Shown: positions 39,293-51,559 of the stretch, in pieces | Position numbering within the stretch: the stretch's first letter is position 1 | How the letters are laid out: every line of letters starts with the position of its first letter | Assembly (NCBI RefSeq): GCF_000801105.2 | Contig: NC_079515.1 | Coordinates: forward strand, 11,718,001-11,782,000 | Source: Raphanus sativus | Taxonomy: Eukaryota; Streptophyta; Magnoliopsida; Brassicales; Brassicaceae | Length of the DNA: 64,000 bases | Reading direction: 5' to 3' | Notes under the pieces: model-generated | What the model saw: only the letters and a program-made list of their open reading frames with translations | Told to the model about the DNA's origin: nothing | The model's database searches: none | Position numbers and translations under genes: made by a program

Positions 39293-40863
39293 CACTAAAA
39301 AAAAGAGTGGTTTAACATCATTTAATTTCAATTTTTGCATTACTTATAAGTGATGTAAAAGAAATTTACATCATTTAAATAAATGACTCTGAATGTGGTG
39401 ATGCAAATAATATACATCATTTTTCTAATAACTGATGTAAAAATACTAAATATTTTCATCAATTATTATAAGTGATGTCAAGATATATCAGTTGTAAAAA
39501 ATGATTTTAACAATTAAATCAGTTCTTTAAAGTGATATTAATATTAACATCACTACAAATAATTGATTTAAATGTTTGTATCATTTAATGATAACCGAAG
39601 TAAAGTTATTATTTTTTAAAGTAATTTTAATAACTATTTCGTTTACAGTTATTAATTGAAAATATTAATATTATTTGTTTTTAATTAATTTTAAATTATT
39701 ATCGATCTATACATTTATGTCAATAAATAAATAAATTAAAAGATTTTTCATTATTTTTTTTCTTTTTTTCTTCATTTTAATGATGTTACAATATGGAAAA
39801 AATATAGAAAGCCTCCAAAAACATGAATAGGATGAATTCAGCAAAAGAAAATGATAAAAAGTTAAAATCTCCACATGAGAATTCTTCAGTCAATATTTTT
39901 CTTCTCCTTCAATGTATGTTCTTCCGTTGATGGTGTTGTTAAATTGATAACTGCTTCTGAAACAAAAACAAAAAGAGAATATCAGATGATCTGGTTAGAA
40001 TCACTACTAAATAAAAAATGATTTAAAATTGTAAATGGAGAAAGAAGAAATACTTGTATTAGTACAATGGAGTGGTGGGGGTAGTAGACAGTGCGGAGTC
40101 AAATGTGGAATCACATAGTTTCAGAATTGTAAGGTGTCATCGTTTGCTTTTGCATATATAGAAAACATGAGGCTGTGAAATTGAGAAAGAACTTTTTGTC
40201 TTAAATGGTCATTTAGTTTTTGACTTATAAGAAATATAGGGATATGAAAACAAGAAGAACACTTAGAAATTGTTACACTGGGAGATGAACGAGGGGTTTG
40301 AAAAAAGAAAAAGAAGAAAAAGAAGATTTGTTGAGATTATAAAAGAAAACTTCTTTTTAGCAAAACAGTTATAAATAAGATCCACTAAGTTAAAGAAACA
40401 AAACAAAAACTAAATAAAAAAATCGTAAATTCTTTTCCTAATTTTGGGTTCTTTGAAATTTCAGTTAATTTGTATTGATTTAAGTTAAGTAAATATTATA
40501 TAATTGTTCTACCTGATATAAATTCAGATAACATAACATCACTTTTATTAAACTGATGTTAAACAAAAAATATGGTTATATAATTTTTATTAGCATCAGT
40601 TTTTTATTGATGTAAATTTTGTATCATCTTCATAAGTGATGTTAACCAAAATAATAAAGGCATCAATTATTTAACTGATATAAATTTATAGAATAAAATC
40701 ATTTTTGTCTAAATGATATAAACTGATAAATATTACATCATTTTACTGAAGTGATGTAAAATTAATTAATATTAACATCATTTACAAATAAGTAATTTAA
40801 AATTATATCACTTATTTTGTGATACAATTTAATTGATGCAATTCAATTGTTTTTTTTGTAGTG
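39293..40863. mobile_element. Non-autonomous CACTA (En/Spm) element
   Basis: The ends are CACTAAAAAAAAGAG and, inverted, CACTACAAAAAAAACAAT, with a 3-bp duplication TTA on each side (39290-39292 and 40864-40866). Both sub-terminal regions are packed with direct and inverted copies of an AAGTGATGTAAA / TTTACATCA-type word, the expected transposase-binding repeats of CACTA elements. The 1571-bp interior lacks a transposase. Confidence 0.85.
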
Positions 40864-42390
40864 TTAGGTCAATTTATTACATGGTGAATTATAATTTTAT
40901 TTTGTGTGCAAATCCTCCTATACATTAAAAGAGAAGTCACTTTAGTGATTTTTGCTTAAGTGGCATTCATAGAGAGCTTCTAAGATTAATTCTCTTAATC
41001 TTATTGGTTGAATTTTAGATAATTTCTTTTTCATTTATTTTTTATAATCGACCAAACATTACCAAATTTGAATCCATATAATTAATACGGTCTTATTAAT
41101 ATAGTATATTTGATTGACACAAACATTACCAAATTTGAATTTATATAATTAATACGGTCTTAACAATGACATACTTTATGGACAAGGCATTCATATTAGA
41201 AATTTGGAAAGCTTCTCAAATATAGAAATTATAGAAAGATTAATAATATTTTATTTCTTACTTTTAATATTTATAAACTATAAAATATAATGAACGAAAT
41301 TTTATATAAGATAATTATTATAGTTTTATACTCTACTTGATGAATTGTATTCAATATAATTATATAATAATTATTTTAAATATTAAAAAATCCAAAAATG
41401 TTTATTAACATTATTTTTAGATTATTTATCGTTATTTAAAGAATAAATTTATCAGAATTTTAAAATAATTTACAGAATGTTATAAATTATTTATAAAAAA
41501 TAAATTTACTATATATTGATTGAGAAGTCACATAAGTGATTTTTATTACGTGTCGATCATAAATGAACTCTTAATTATTATAATTTTATTGGCCGATGAT
41601 TTTTAATTTTATTTATTATAATTCTTCTATATATTAAAAGAAAGTACATTTGCCAGCTGGCACTCTCACAGCCTTTCTCATAAGAATTCTATCGATTCTA
41701 TTGGTTGATTTTTCAGAATTTCTTTTTGATTTATTTTTTCCATCGACACTACTAAAAAGGGGAGTCCTCTAAATACTTACCTTATTTTGTAATTTCGATA
41801 TATCATTTAATTCATTGATCCCACTATAATAGAAAAGTACCATTGAATACTAATTGCAAGGAAAAAAAATAATTTAATGACCAATTAACATCACTTTTCA
41901 AATGACTTACATAATATTATTTATAACTATTTATGGTAACTAATTGTGGAAAGTATGATATAAAGCCATTTTATTAATTCAAATAAATCTTTTAGATTCC
42001 AAATGGTTTACATAATATTATTAATAACTATTTATGGTAACTAATTGTCGAAAATATGGTATATAAAGTCATTTTATCAATTCAAATAAATATTTTGGTT
42101 TATTATTTTATGTAGTCTATAGATATATAAGAATATAAAGTCATTTTATCAAATCAAATAATTTATTTTAATTCATTGATCCCCTTATAAAAGGAAATTA
42201 ACATTGAATACTAATTGAAAAGGAAAAAATAATTTAATCCCCCTATTAACATTACTCGCGCAAAAATATTAGTTAGTACATGTAATAATTAGTTTCCTTA
42301 TTACAAATGGGAAGAATTCTGTTGATCTTATTGATTGATTTTTTAGAATTTATTTTTCGATTTATTTTAATCATCGACATTACTAAAAAC

Positions 42391-42700
42391 GAAATCACTT
42401 TAATACTTAACTTTTGTGTTTTCTCGATTCAAAGAACATCTTTTTGCGATCATTTCTCTGTTTAACTCATTAAATACTCACTAAATATTTTAGATCTCAG
42501 AGAAACAAAATTAATTGACAAGATATTTTCTCTACTAAAATCATGCATTTAAAACTTAATATTTATGGCGAGACTTGTCAACCAAAATTCTTGTGCAATT
42601 TATTCACGAGATATTCTCCTTTAGCTTTATCAACAAGATATTCCAAAAATAATATTACGTAATAAATATAAGATTTATTGAGAATTTATTAAAAAATTCT
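42391..42700 (+). repeat. Direct repeat, copy 1 (partner 47585-47880)
   Basis: About 300 bp starting near CTTTTGTGTTTTCTCGATTC recurs in the same orientation at 47585-47880 with scattered mismatches. The shared stretch includes AACTTAATATTTATGG and CACGAGATATTCTCC. The two copies bracket the three-Helitron array plus about 0.8 kb. No protein was recognised within the repeat. Confidence 0.8.
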
Positions 42701-43486
42701 ACTTCTTAGCTTATCATGCAAGCTAAATCAATGAGAAACGTCCACCAATTTACTATAAATAAGACATCCACAGTAGAAGAAACGAAATCATTGAACTTTG
42801 TATTCTGAACTTTTAATGTTAATAATGTTCTGAATTTTTTTCTTATTATTTTAGAACATTAAGCTTTTATATTTCATGAGAGCTGATTTTTCTTTTGGTT
42901 TATATGCAGATACCCTATTATGACGATTTATCCACTGAAGCTATATATCGATTTGATTGTACACCTCTTTGATATATCATTTCGATAACATCTTTGTTCC
43001 TCAATCTGGTAAAAAAATTACTCAATTTGATAACATCTCTCAGTTATATCATTTCAATAGCATCTTTTTGTGTTGCGAATACTTCTTTTTTTTATTAGTA
43101 GAATTATATTATTGTTTAGAATTATAAGCTTATATATACACATATTGTTTTTTGGTTTGCTGATTGTGATTTTGTTTTATATTTTTTCAGAGATGATTTG
43201 ACGGAAGTGTTCATATTTCAGACCTCTACGAGTTCACCATTCCGGTCCTGCAAAAGATGTGCGCTTAGAATGATATTTTCTCTATTGTACATCAAAATTG
43301 GATAATCACATTATATTTTTAAAATATAAGTAGGATGGTATTTTCTCTACTGAAATAATATCTTATTTCCTAATCTCATGCTTTAATATTTAAACTGTAA
43401 AGGTAAGATTTTTTAATTAAATCATTAGTGTAAACTATTCTCGATATATTCTCTTTTTTATTTTTAAAATGTAATTTTAATAACAA

Positions 43487-44363
43487 CTAGAGCTTGACCC
43501 GTGCGTCCGCACGGATTGTTATTTTCATTTTTATATAAATGAATATTATTTAAATGTTTATTAGTTTATATTTTAAATATTTATCATATTTTAAATATTT
43601 TATAAATACAACAAAGAAAATAGTGAGCCGTGCCCGCTACTAAACTTTTGACAAAATATTGACCTATTGATATGTTTGAATAATATTTCTTTTAACATGA
43701 AATTATTTTTCAAATGTAATAAAATTTTAAATATTTTGATCAGATATTACGGTGAGATTTAGATACATTAGAAAAAATATTTGGTTATAAACATTAAACA
43801 TTGTTATACAAAGATATTTAAATTTTCTTGTTGAAAATAATTTATAGTAACTGAAATGATTAAACGTATATGTTAGAAATTTTTGAAATATATATAATCT
43901 TAAGTGAGATTAAATTATATTAAAAATAATATTCACTTACAAATATTTCATATTGTTCTATAAGATGTTTAAAGATATTTAAATCTTAGCATATATAAAT
44001 TTTATTGTTCAAAATAATTAATGGTAAGTTAACCATATATTTTAGGAATATTCATAATATTGTTTAATATCTAATTTAAACTTGATTTTTGTTCAAAATA
44101 ATTAATGGTAACATTATCCAAGTTTTATATAGTTAAAATCGATATTAAATTTGAATATCCCTAAAAATGAGTTAATTGGTTTAAGGAAATATATTAAATA
44201 CGAAAATTAAGTTAAGTTTGATTTAGGAAATAATTTAATAAATAGGAAAAAAAATGATTCCTTAAAGATAGATTCATTTAATTACTTCAGTGGCATGTCA
44301 TTGTAAACAAGTTGGAAAACTTAGGGATATTTTATATTTGTACTTCTGTTTTAATAATATAGA
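43487..44363 (-). mobile_element. Helitron A of a head-to-tail array
   Basis: On the minus strand it starts TCTATATTATTAAAACAGAAG at 44363. It ends with hairpin CCGTGCG-GA-CGCACGG, a spacer and CTAG at 43490-43487, followed by T. It is 877 bp and non-coding. Its first base directly abuts the last base of Helitron B. Confidence 0.85.
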
Positions 44364-45276
44364 CTAGATTTTGACCCGCACGCCCGTGCGGGTGTATATT
44401 TTTATAAAATATTTTTTTCATGTCAATATTAGAGTTGGGCAAAAAACCAAAATCCAAAAAATCGAACCGATCTCGATCCAAAAAGAATTAAATCTAAACC
44501 AAAATTAATTAAATTTAAAAATTTTGGTATTTTTTAAACTGAAACTAAATCCATCGAACCGAAGTATTTCGGATACCCAAATGTATTCAAAATAAATTTA
44601 TATACTTATATATTTTTTTTACATTTGATGCATATAAAAACATCCAGAATATATATGGTACTTTTAATTTGGTTTAAATAATTGAAAATATATATAAATA
44701 GTCAAATGTAATATCTAAAATAGTTAAAGTATATTTAAAACACCAAAAATAATTAAAATAATTATTGATTCTCTATCCACATATTTAAATCAAACCAATT
44801 TATATGCTAAGTTCAGGCATTTTGATATATGTTATTCAAATTTATATGTAATATATTATTTTGTTTATATATTTTGAAAAATTTAAAGTATTAAAGAATT
44901 TTAAAAATAATTTGAATGGGTTATCTGAACCCGAACAAACCCGTAAAGATCCGAATTGAATCCGAACCAAAATTTAGAAATATTCGAATGTGACTGAAAT
45001 CTTTGACCCTGGAAACTCGAACCCATACAGACCCAAACCGAACCCGAAGGGTACCGAACGCCCACCCCTAGTTCACAATCTATTTTTTTCTTTTAAAAAC
45101 ATAGCAAACATATAATTAATAATATTTTAGTATCATCTAAATAATTACATATATCTATATTTTGAATTGAATATGGAAAATAAAACATATACTCCCTCCG
45201 CATGAGTATATTTTTTAACTAATTGGAAACATTTTTAATAATGGTTATTGGAAAATATTTTAGTAAAAATAAATGT

Positions 45277-45319
<43 letters not shown>

Positions 45320-46195
45320 AATCAATTTTTGATATAAATAAACTTTAAATTATTATTTTGATTTGAAATCTTTCTGTGCCTTTTTCTTAATAACATAAAT
45401 TCATTATTTTCTTAATATACTGTTATCTATGTTTTCAAACAATATTATATCTTTTTATACTGCTATTCATATTTCCAAACAAATCTTTTTAAAAAAATTT
45501 TATTCATATTTTCAGACAAACCTATTTTTAAAAAACTATTATCCAAATTTTCAAATAAACATTTTTTTAAAAATTGTTATCGATATTTTCAAACAAATTT
45601 AATTTATATTTCAATTTTAATATTCAATTTTAATAATATAGATGTGAATAAGAATGAAATCCCATTAAGTGTATGTTGATTTTCTTTCCAGAAAAACAAA
45701 CAACGTAGTCTTTTCTTAAACAAAAAAAACTAATTTTGTTTTACTTTTAGTCTTTTATAACAACAAACTTTATCTCTAAATATCTCTGAAGTCGTCAAAC
45801 GATATATTCTTGTTCCCAATCAAAATTGAGAAGTTGTGTAGATATATATAAATATTGATATATTGCATGCTATTATTAGGTATTAGTATCCCTAATTTAT
45901 AGTTAGATGTTGCTTGATAGTAAAATTGATATAATTGAGAATATTCTTATTATTATTCCTAATTTGGAATGTTAGATTTTAACAAATACGTGTCATAACT
46001 GTTTAGATTTGATTATATTGAGCAGTTCGGTTTATTTGAAATGTAGTATTTATGTATGTTTGGTTAACTGTTTAATTAAATTTAAGTGGTTTAATTTAAG
46101 TATTAAATATGGTTTACTTCAGTGGCATACAATGGTAATTATTTAGGAAAAGTCTGGGCTAAGTACAAAATGTACTTCAGCTTTAATAGTTTAGA
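44364..46195 (-). mobile_element. Helitron B of a head-to-tail array
   Basis: On the minus strand it starts TCTAAACTATTAAAGCTGAAG at 46195. It ends with hairpin CCCGCACGGGCGTGCGGG, a spacer and CTAG at 44367-44364, immediately followed by the TC of Helitron A. It is 1832 bp, enlarged by an inserted hAT-like element (44426-45071) and a (TA)n tract at about 45284-45316. Confidence 0.85.
44426..45071. mobile_element. hAT-like element nested in Helitron B
   Basis: The ends are TAGAGTTGGGCAAAA and, inverted, TAGGGGTGGGCGTTC, with AACCGAA/CGAACCC-rich arms like the other hAT-like elements here. No clear 8-bp duplication was seen. Confidence 0.45.
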
Positions 46196-47484
46196 CTAGA
46201 TTTTGACCCGCGCTTTCAAAGCGCGGGTTTATTTTCCTTTATTTTTTTTAAATTGACAAATATTTAGTAAATGTCATATTTTTATATATTTGTTTTTTTT
46301 TATAAAAGATTTAAGCTTTTTTATTTTTCTTTATTGTGTTTCATTTTAAAAGAGTATAGGCCAGAACACAATATTCGGACCCAAAGAACCAACCCGAAAC
46401 CGACCCAAAAATCAGGGTCCCGAATCCGATCAAACCCGGGTAAATATCCGAATGAGTTCTAAATTGCTATATCCGAAGAACCGGTCCCGAATCCGACCCG
46501 AACCGAGAACCAAATGAGTACCCGTAGATATCCGAAATATATCTAAAAATATATGTTATAATTATATTTATAATTATTTTAATTTTTTAATTAATTTTAT
46601 AAGCTAACAATAGTAGTTATTTTCGGTAATTTTGAGTATTTTTGGATAAAATATGATAGTTTGGATAAAAATTTACCTAAAAACTGTATAAAATGTATAT
46701 TTTGGTTACTATTGAATAATTTGGATACAAAAATTTGAACCGAATCAGATACTTTGGTTACTTTAAGTACAAATAACCGAACCCGTTAGATACTTTGGTT
46801 ATTTGGTTATTTTGCAGGTTCTTATGCATGAGAACCGAACCCACCCGGACTCGGAAAGACCCGACTCGAACCCAACCCGAAATTTTATAATATCCGAATG
46901 AGGTTTAATTTCAAAACCCGAATGGGGTTTAATTTTAAAACCCGAAAAACTCGATATCTGAAAAAACCAATCCGTACCAGAATGGGTATCCGAACGTCCA
47001 GGTCTAATGAGTATTTATGTTTAGAAAATTAAACTTTATTTTTTAATGAATTAAGTTGGTATAACTCTGATATATTAATTTTATTATGTGGTTAATTTTT
47101 TAATAAAAAAATATATACTTTTAATAAAGATTTATACTTTTCAATGAAAAAATTCAAATTTTTTTATGAATGCTTAAATTATATAAAAATAAAAAACATA
47201 ATAATTAAGTTATTAATTTTTGTTCACTACACAAAATATTAAGAATGATTGAAAATAAATTATTTGAATTAGGGAAAAAAAATAAGAATTGGATCTGATT
47301 TCTTAATCAGCCCAAATGACCCAAGAGAGATGATGTGGGCAGTGGGCTGGATCAAAAAAAGTTAATCCAATAAAAATGAGTTATTAATATTACTTGATTG
47401 CCCTTAATGAAATAAACAATGTGAGTTAAAGAAAGGGCATGTTTAGTAAAAAATTCAAATGTGCTTGTACTTTAATAGTATAGA
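46196..47484 (-). mobile_element. Helitron C of a head-to-tail array
   Basis: On the minus strand it starts TCTATACTATTAAAGTACAAG at 47484 after an A. It ends with hairpin CCCGCGCTTTGAAAGCGCGGG, a spacer and CTAG at 46199-46196, immediately followed by the TC of Helitron B. It is 1289 bp and contains an hAT-like insertion (46355-47007). Confidence 0.87.
46355..47007. mobile_element. hAT-like element nested in Helitron C
   Basis: The ends are TAGGCCAGAACA and, inverted, TAGACCTGGACG. The arms are dense in CCGAACCC words. The left end resembles the TAGGCCTGGGC terminus of the element at 31022. No target duplication was confirmed. Confidence 0.45.
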
Positions 47485-47584
47485 TATATTCCATAAATAA
47501 TCCTAACTTATAGGTAGATAAATTTTAAAGTTAATTTGAAAACATTCTGGTACATAGCTTATTGTGAAAGTTAAATATTTTAGT

Positions 47585-47880
47585 AAAGTCTAGCATTTTA
47601 CTTACCTTTTGTGTTTTCTCGATTCAAAGAACATCTTTTTGAAACTCTTTCTGTGTTTAATTCATTAAATACCCACTAAATATTTTAGATGTCAGAGAAA
47701 CGAAATTAATTGACAAAATATTTTCTCTCCAAAAATCATGCATTTAAAACTTAATATTTATGGTGAGACTTGTCAACCAAAATCCTGGTGCAATCTATTC
47801 ACGAGATATTCTCCTTTAGCTTTATCAACAAGATATTCCAAAAATAAAATTACCTTATAAGTATAAGATTTATTGAGAAT
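47585..47880 (+). repeat. Direct repeat, copy 2 (partner 42391-42700)
   Basis: Second copy of the approximately 300-bp repeat, same orientation, beginning CTTTTGTGTTTTCTCGATTC and containing CACGAGATATTCTCC. After this copy, RPA-like and helicase relics follow. Confidence 0.8.
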
Positions 47881-48102
47881 TTATTAAAGAATATTTTAAA
47901 TAAATCTAACTTGCGCAAGAAGACTAATATTTAATTCAAATCAGCTTATGATATTGTAGATTTAATAACTTTCTTTATTCAATTTAAATATTTATTATGA
48001 AAAATTAATATTTTCTGCTTTTCCTTCTAAACATGTATTATACTTTATAATTGCTTATTATTTATAGTTACAATAGCATACTAATGAGATGAACCTTTTC
48101 TT

Positions 48103-48285
48103 TTGCAGGTCCTGATGTTGCAGTCATTAGGTGATATTTCCTCTGGTTCTTTGATTTTTCAGGAACTCCTTTGTCTAAAAGAAAAAGCCAAGAAGATCAT
48201 GACAGTAGTCTTGAAGATCAACACTATGTCATTTAACAATTATATTATTACTTATTTATTATTTAGTTCTCACAATTTGCCTTGA
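48103..48285 (+). pseudogene. Possible RPA-like C-terminal exon relic
   Basis: After an acceptor-like TTTTGCAG (48100-48107) the sequence reads with breaks toward SGTPLSKRKAKK, resembling the 'GTPxSKR' tail of plant RPA1-like/DUF223 proteins. Stops occur nearby. RPA-like genes often accompany plant Helitron helicases. Low certainty. Confidence 0.35.
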
Positions 48286-48634
48286 ATGAAAAATATGTCC
48301 ATATTTATCACATTAATGATGATTGCAACATCACGTAACATATATTCATCATATTTAATTCAAAAGATTGATTGGTAATAATTAAAAATGATTTACGTTA
48401 ACACATTAAATTCAAAAAATCTATATAGCAATAAAAAAATGTAATAAATTGTACGAATATAATATTTGATACTAACTTATCGTGCAACCATATCAACACT
48501 GTTGTATATACATATATATATATATCTTACATTTTCTTATGGTCTACATTTTAAGTTGCTTATTATTTTCAAAACTTAATCTAATGACGTTTTTTAGAAA
48601 AAAATATAACTTCTTCTGTTATCCGGAAGGACGA

Positions 48635-48990
48635 TGATGAAGAAAATATTGAAACTATTAAAGAAGCATGTTATTGGGCATCAGCAAAAAAGATCTACGC
48701 AAGTTGTTTTGTGCCCTATTGCTAACACATAGTATCACAAATCCAGAAAACGTTTGCAATTGCTACTTGGGAAAAACTATCACAAGATATATTATGCAAC
48801 CAAAGAAAAGGTACGGATAAACCAAGTTAGCTCATGTTTTTATCAAAATAAAATGTTAGTAGATCAAATTAATTTTACATGTTCTTTCAGGCTTGCGTTT
48901 ATCAGAAGATCAAATTAAGAGTTTATCTTTGGAGGAGATTGAATCAATCATGCGTTTGAACGAAATCTCATTGACGTTGTTTAAGTTTTG
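48635..48990 (+). pseudogene. Helitron helicase relic (frameshifted)
   Basis: Three frames together give the conserved region between helicase blocks of plant Helitron proteins: ENIETIKEACYWASAKKI, then RKLFCALLLTHSITNPENV, then ATWEKLSQDILCNQRK. After an intron-like gap ending in TTTCAG (about 48893) comes LRLSEDQIKSLSLEEIESIM. The order matches the family's 'WAS...LFxxLLL...NPxxVW...TWxxLSxDIL...LxLxxxQxxxxxLxEIExIL' pattern. At least two frameshifts make it non-functional. It identifies the surrounding sequence as a once-autonomous Helitron. Confidence 0.68.
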
Positions 48991-49142
48991 AAACGTGTTA
49001 TCAATAGTATACTCTTCTATTGGTTAAGCTGTGGCTTTTGTTAGATTTTCTATTAATTAAATTTTTTGTTTTACTTTTGTGGAATTCGCGATATTGTAAT
49101 GATATAAATCAATAATAAAGATATTTTTCTCACTATTAATAG

Positions 49143-49326
49143 GTGAGAGAGAGAGAGAGGCAGAGAGAGGGAGAGGGAGGGAGGAGGGAGGGAGGGAGAG
49201 AGGAGGGATGGCGGAGGGAGGGGGAGGAGGGAGGAGGGAGGAGGGAGGAGGAGAGGGGAGAGAGAGAGGGAGAGAGGGAGAGAGAGGGAGAGAGAGGGGG
49301 AGAGAGGGGGAGAGAGGGGGAGAGAG

Positions 49327-49367
<41 letters not shown>
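49143..49367 (+). repeat. Purine-only (GA/GGA)n tract
   Basis: About 225 bp of almost pure G and A on the plus strand, moving from GAGAGAG to GGGAGG-rich and back to (GA)n. Long reading frames here (Arg/Glu/Gly only) are artefacts of the repeat. Such mirror-like purine tracts can adopt triplex structure. Confidence 0.9.
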
Positions 49368-49369
<2 letters not shown>

Positions 49370-50143
49370 GTGTTTACGGTATATCCAAAAAAATATTGTA
49401 TAATATCGAATTATTTATATTGTACAATTGCTAACAAAATTTGACAATTTTTTGCAGGTTTCTATGGGATTTTTTAATTCATAATTGTTTTTCTTATTTT
49501 ATATTACTTATGGATTATATTTAAAAATTTTATCACATTTTCTTTTCAGGTTTCTATGGGATTGTGATACCTATGAGATTTTTATCACATTTTTTTAATA
49601 CATCACTATTTCCTGTATATTTTTCTTACATTTGTTTTTTTATTAGTTAACTTTTATTAAAACATACTAATGATGTTGATATCTTTTTTACTTTAGTTAA
49701 CATTCATTTGTTTTATTCTTATATACTTTTTGTGACTTTTTAAGTTTTGTTTCAGTTTTATATTGAATTTAGTTCACATAGTTTATGTGTACATAATTTA
49801 TGTTTTAAAACATAATTTTTCTTTTAAAAAATTAAGCGACAAAGAGCCTAATTAAACCGATCCAAAAAAACAAACCGAACGGAATATAAACTAAACTGGA
49901 CATAAAGCACACCGAACTAGACTAAATATGGTTTACTTCAGTTGAAAAAAATATTAAAATCGAACTAAACAAACCAACCGAACCGAAAAAGTAACGAATT
50001 CCACCCCTACTGCATCTTGGAGATTTGCGCAAATCATGTCTCAGCATTGAAACTCTCACTTGTTCCATCTTCTCTTACATTTGAACTCAATCGATATTAT
50101 ACAATATTTTTATACCCGCACAGGGTGCGGATCGGTCACCTAG

Positions 50144-51313
50144 TTTTATATTATTGTCTTAACATTTTCTTTTGTGCTGGCCATGTAGAGGTTTTGACCC
50201 TTCTCCAATTTTGTTTTAACGTTAGTCGATTTGTTTTTTTTTCAAAGTTGAATTAAAGATTACAAACTTGATTCAAACAAAATTATTCTGATTCAAACAT
50301 AACTAAACTAACTTTGCTGGCCGACCAAACCAACGCCTTCCGCTAGATAGCTTTGAAATCCTCAGAATATCAATTACGTACCGTTCTCAACCATTGATGG
50401 TAATCACTTTAAGGTGAGGTCTACCTTGTTTACTCGGATGACGGATTCCTCGTGACATCGTTGGAGCAGCAGGTTCTTAATGATCTTCTCAAGCTTGTTA
50501 TTTTCACTGGACATGAAGCTCTAGTAGAACCAGAATAGAAAAGAGATGGCAACCCAAAGAGAGCTATCCGACCTTACCAATCGATGATAAGGAGATGATG
50601 CACACCATGCGAACAAGACGAGATGCTAAGGAGGCAGAGACCAGAGTCAGATCCTGCAAAAAGATAGAGATCAATCTGCCTAATGAAAACGGCACTGGGA
50701 TGATTGAACTCCACCAAGCCTACACACCAAACACAATCCAATATACTCGAACAAATTAAATTTAGGTGCCTTGGTCCAAATCTGAGAACCAGACTCGACT
50801 TTCCTGTGCTTCTAGTCTACATGACATGACGTCGGAGACACGTCGAGAGCCATCAAAGCGGAACCGATGGTTTAACCGGTAGCCGAATTCCAAATTTTAA
50901 TGGTTTACCAGGTTTAATCAAGTTTTTGAACAATGATTTTTTCCTAAAAACCCAAACGGGATTACATATGGTATCAGGTTCAACCGTAGGTCCAGGTCGG
51001 AGATTCAAAACACTGACTACAACCCATTCTTCCAATTCTTTGAAGCTTTTATCTTCAACAATAGGTATTTTTGGCATTTGAAGTTGACTATCTATGTTCT
51101 TGGCATTATCACCCACTTTTAGTATACTAACCTTTTTATTCAGTTTCTTATTTTTTAACACTAGTTAATTATGCTATTGCAAATTATAAAAAATATTATA
51201 TAGGCGATATTGTAGCCGACAATTTTGCATATGACTTATAGAGATTAAATTCTGAATACATCACCCTGAGTCGGTATATAAGATCAATTCCTATGCACTA
51301 TACTTCTTATTAA
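50144..51313. other. Intergenic DNA with transposon debris
   Basis: No gene is supported. 50330-50830 is less AT-rich but broken by stops in all frames. 50850-51010 carries AACCGGTAGCCGAATTCC and GGTCCAGGTCGGAG stretches, probably transposon debris. Confidence 0.45.
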
Positions 51314-51559
51314 TCACGGTTCATGTTCAACCGGAAGAGATGAATGATGAAGTTGATTAACTAAATATTTAGAAACTCCAAATACTCGGTCTTCCCCATC
51401 ATTTTCAAGCTCTCCAAACATATTATCCACTTGAGACATCGTCATAGGAAGAGAACGGTTGTGTATGCCATGGAAATTTAATTCTTCCCATGAGATATCA
51501 CCATTATTGTACTGATCCATCTTCTTGAAAACTTCTTTACAATCTTTTGCTTTAGACAT
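51314..51559 (-). CDS. Short EF-hand (calmodulin-like) protein or gene remnant
   Basis: A single-exon ORF of 81 aa from ATG 51559. The helix KAKDCKEVFKKMD leads into an EF loop DQYNNGDISWEE (Asp at positions 1, Gly at 6, Ile at 8, Glu at 12). A second, degenerate hand follows (VDNMFGELENDGEDRVFGVS). Typical calmodulin-like proteins have two to four good hands and more residues, so this is either a small single-hand protein or a decayed copy. The upstream sequence is AT-rich without an obvious further exon. Calcium binding by the first loop is plausible because its key positions are kept. Confidence 0.5.
   Translation of the reverse strand: MSKAKDCKEVFKKMDQYNNGDISWEELNFHGIHNRSLPMTMSQVDNMFGELENDGEDRVFGVSKYLVNQLHHSSLPVEHEP

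Larger units (their letters stand above)
40913..50143 (+). mobile_element. Candidate old autonomous-type Helitron, heavily nested and decayed
   Basis: The right end is clear: hairpin CCGCAC-AGG-GTGCGG (50115-50130), 13-nt spacer, CTAG (50140-50143), then T. The best left end is A|TCCTCCTATACATTAAAAGA at 40913. Related 5'-end-like sequence recurs at about 41505, 41623 and 42300, so the true partner is uncertain. Inside are plus-strand helicase relics (48635-48985) and an RPA-like relic. Three minus-strand Helitrons (43487-47484) are inserted. The interval is a reconstruction, not a proven unit. Confidence 0.4.

Noticed and set aside
43195..43265. Possible RPA-like exon reading LYEFTIPVLQKM-like text
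   Set aside because: Needs a frameshift within 60 bp and the match is too short to separate from chance.
49143..49444. Long Arg/Glu/Gly reading frames over the GA-rich tract
   Set aside because: They are translations of a purine microsatellite; no start context, no homology pattern.
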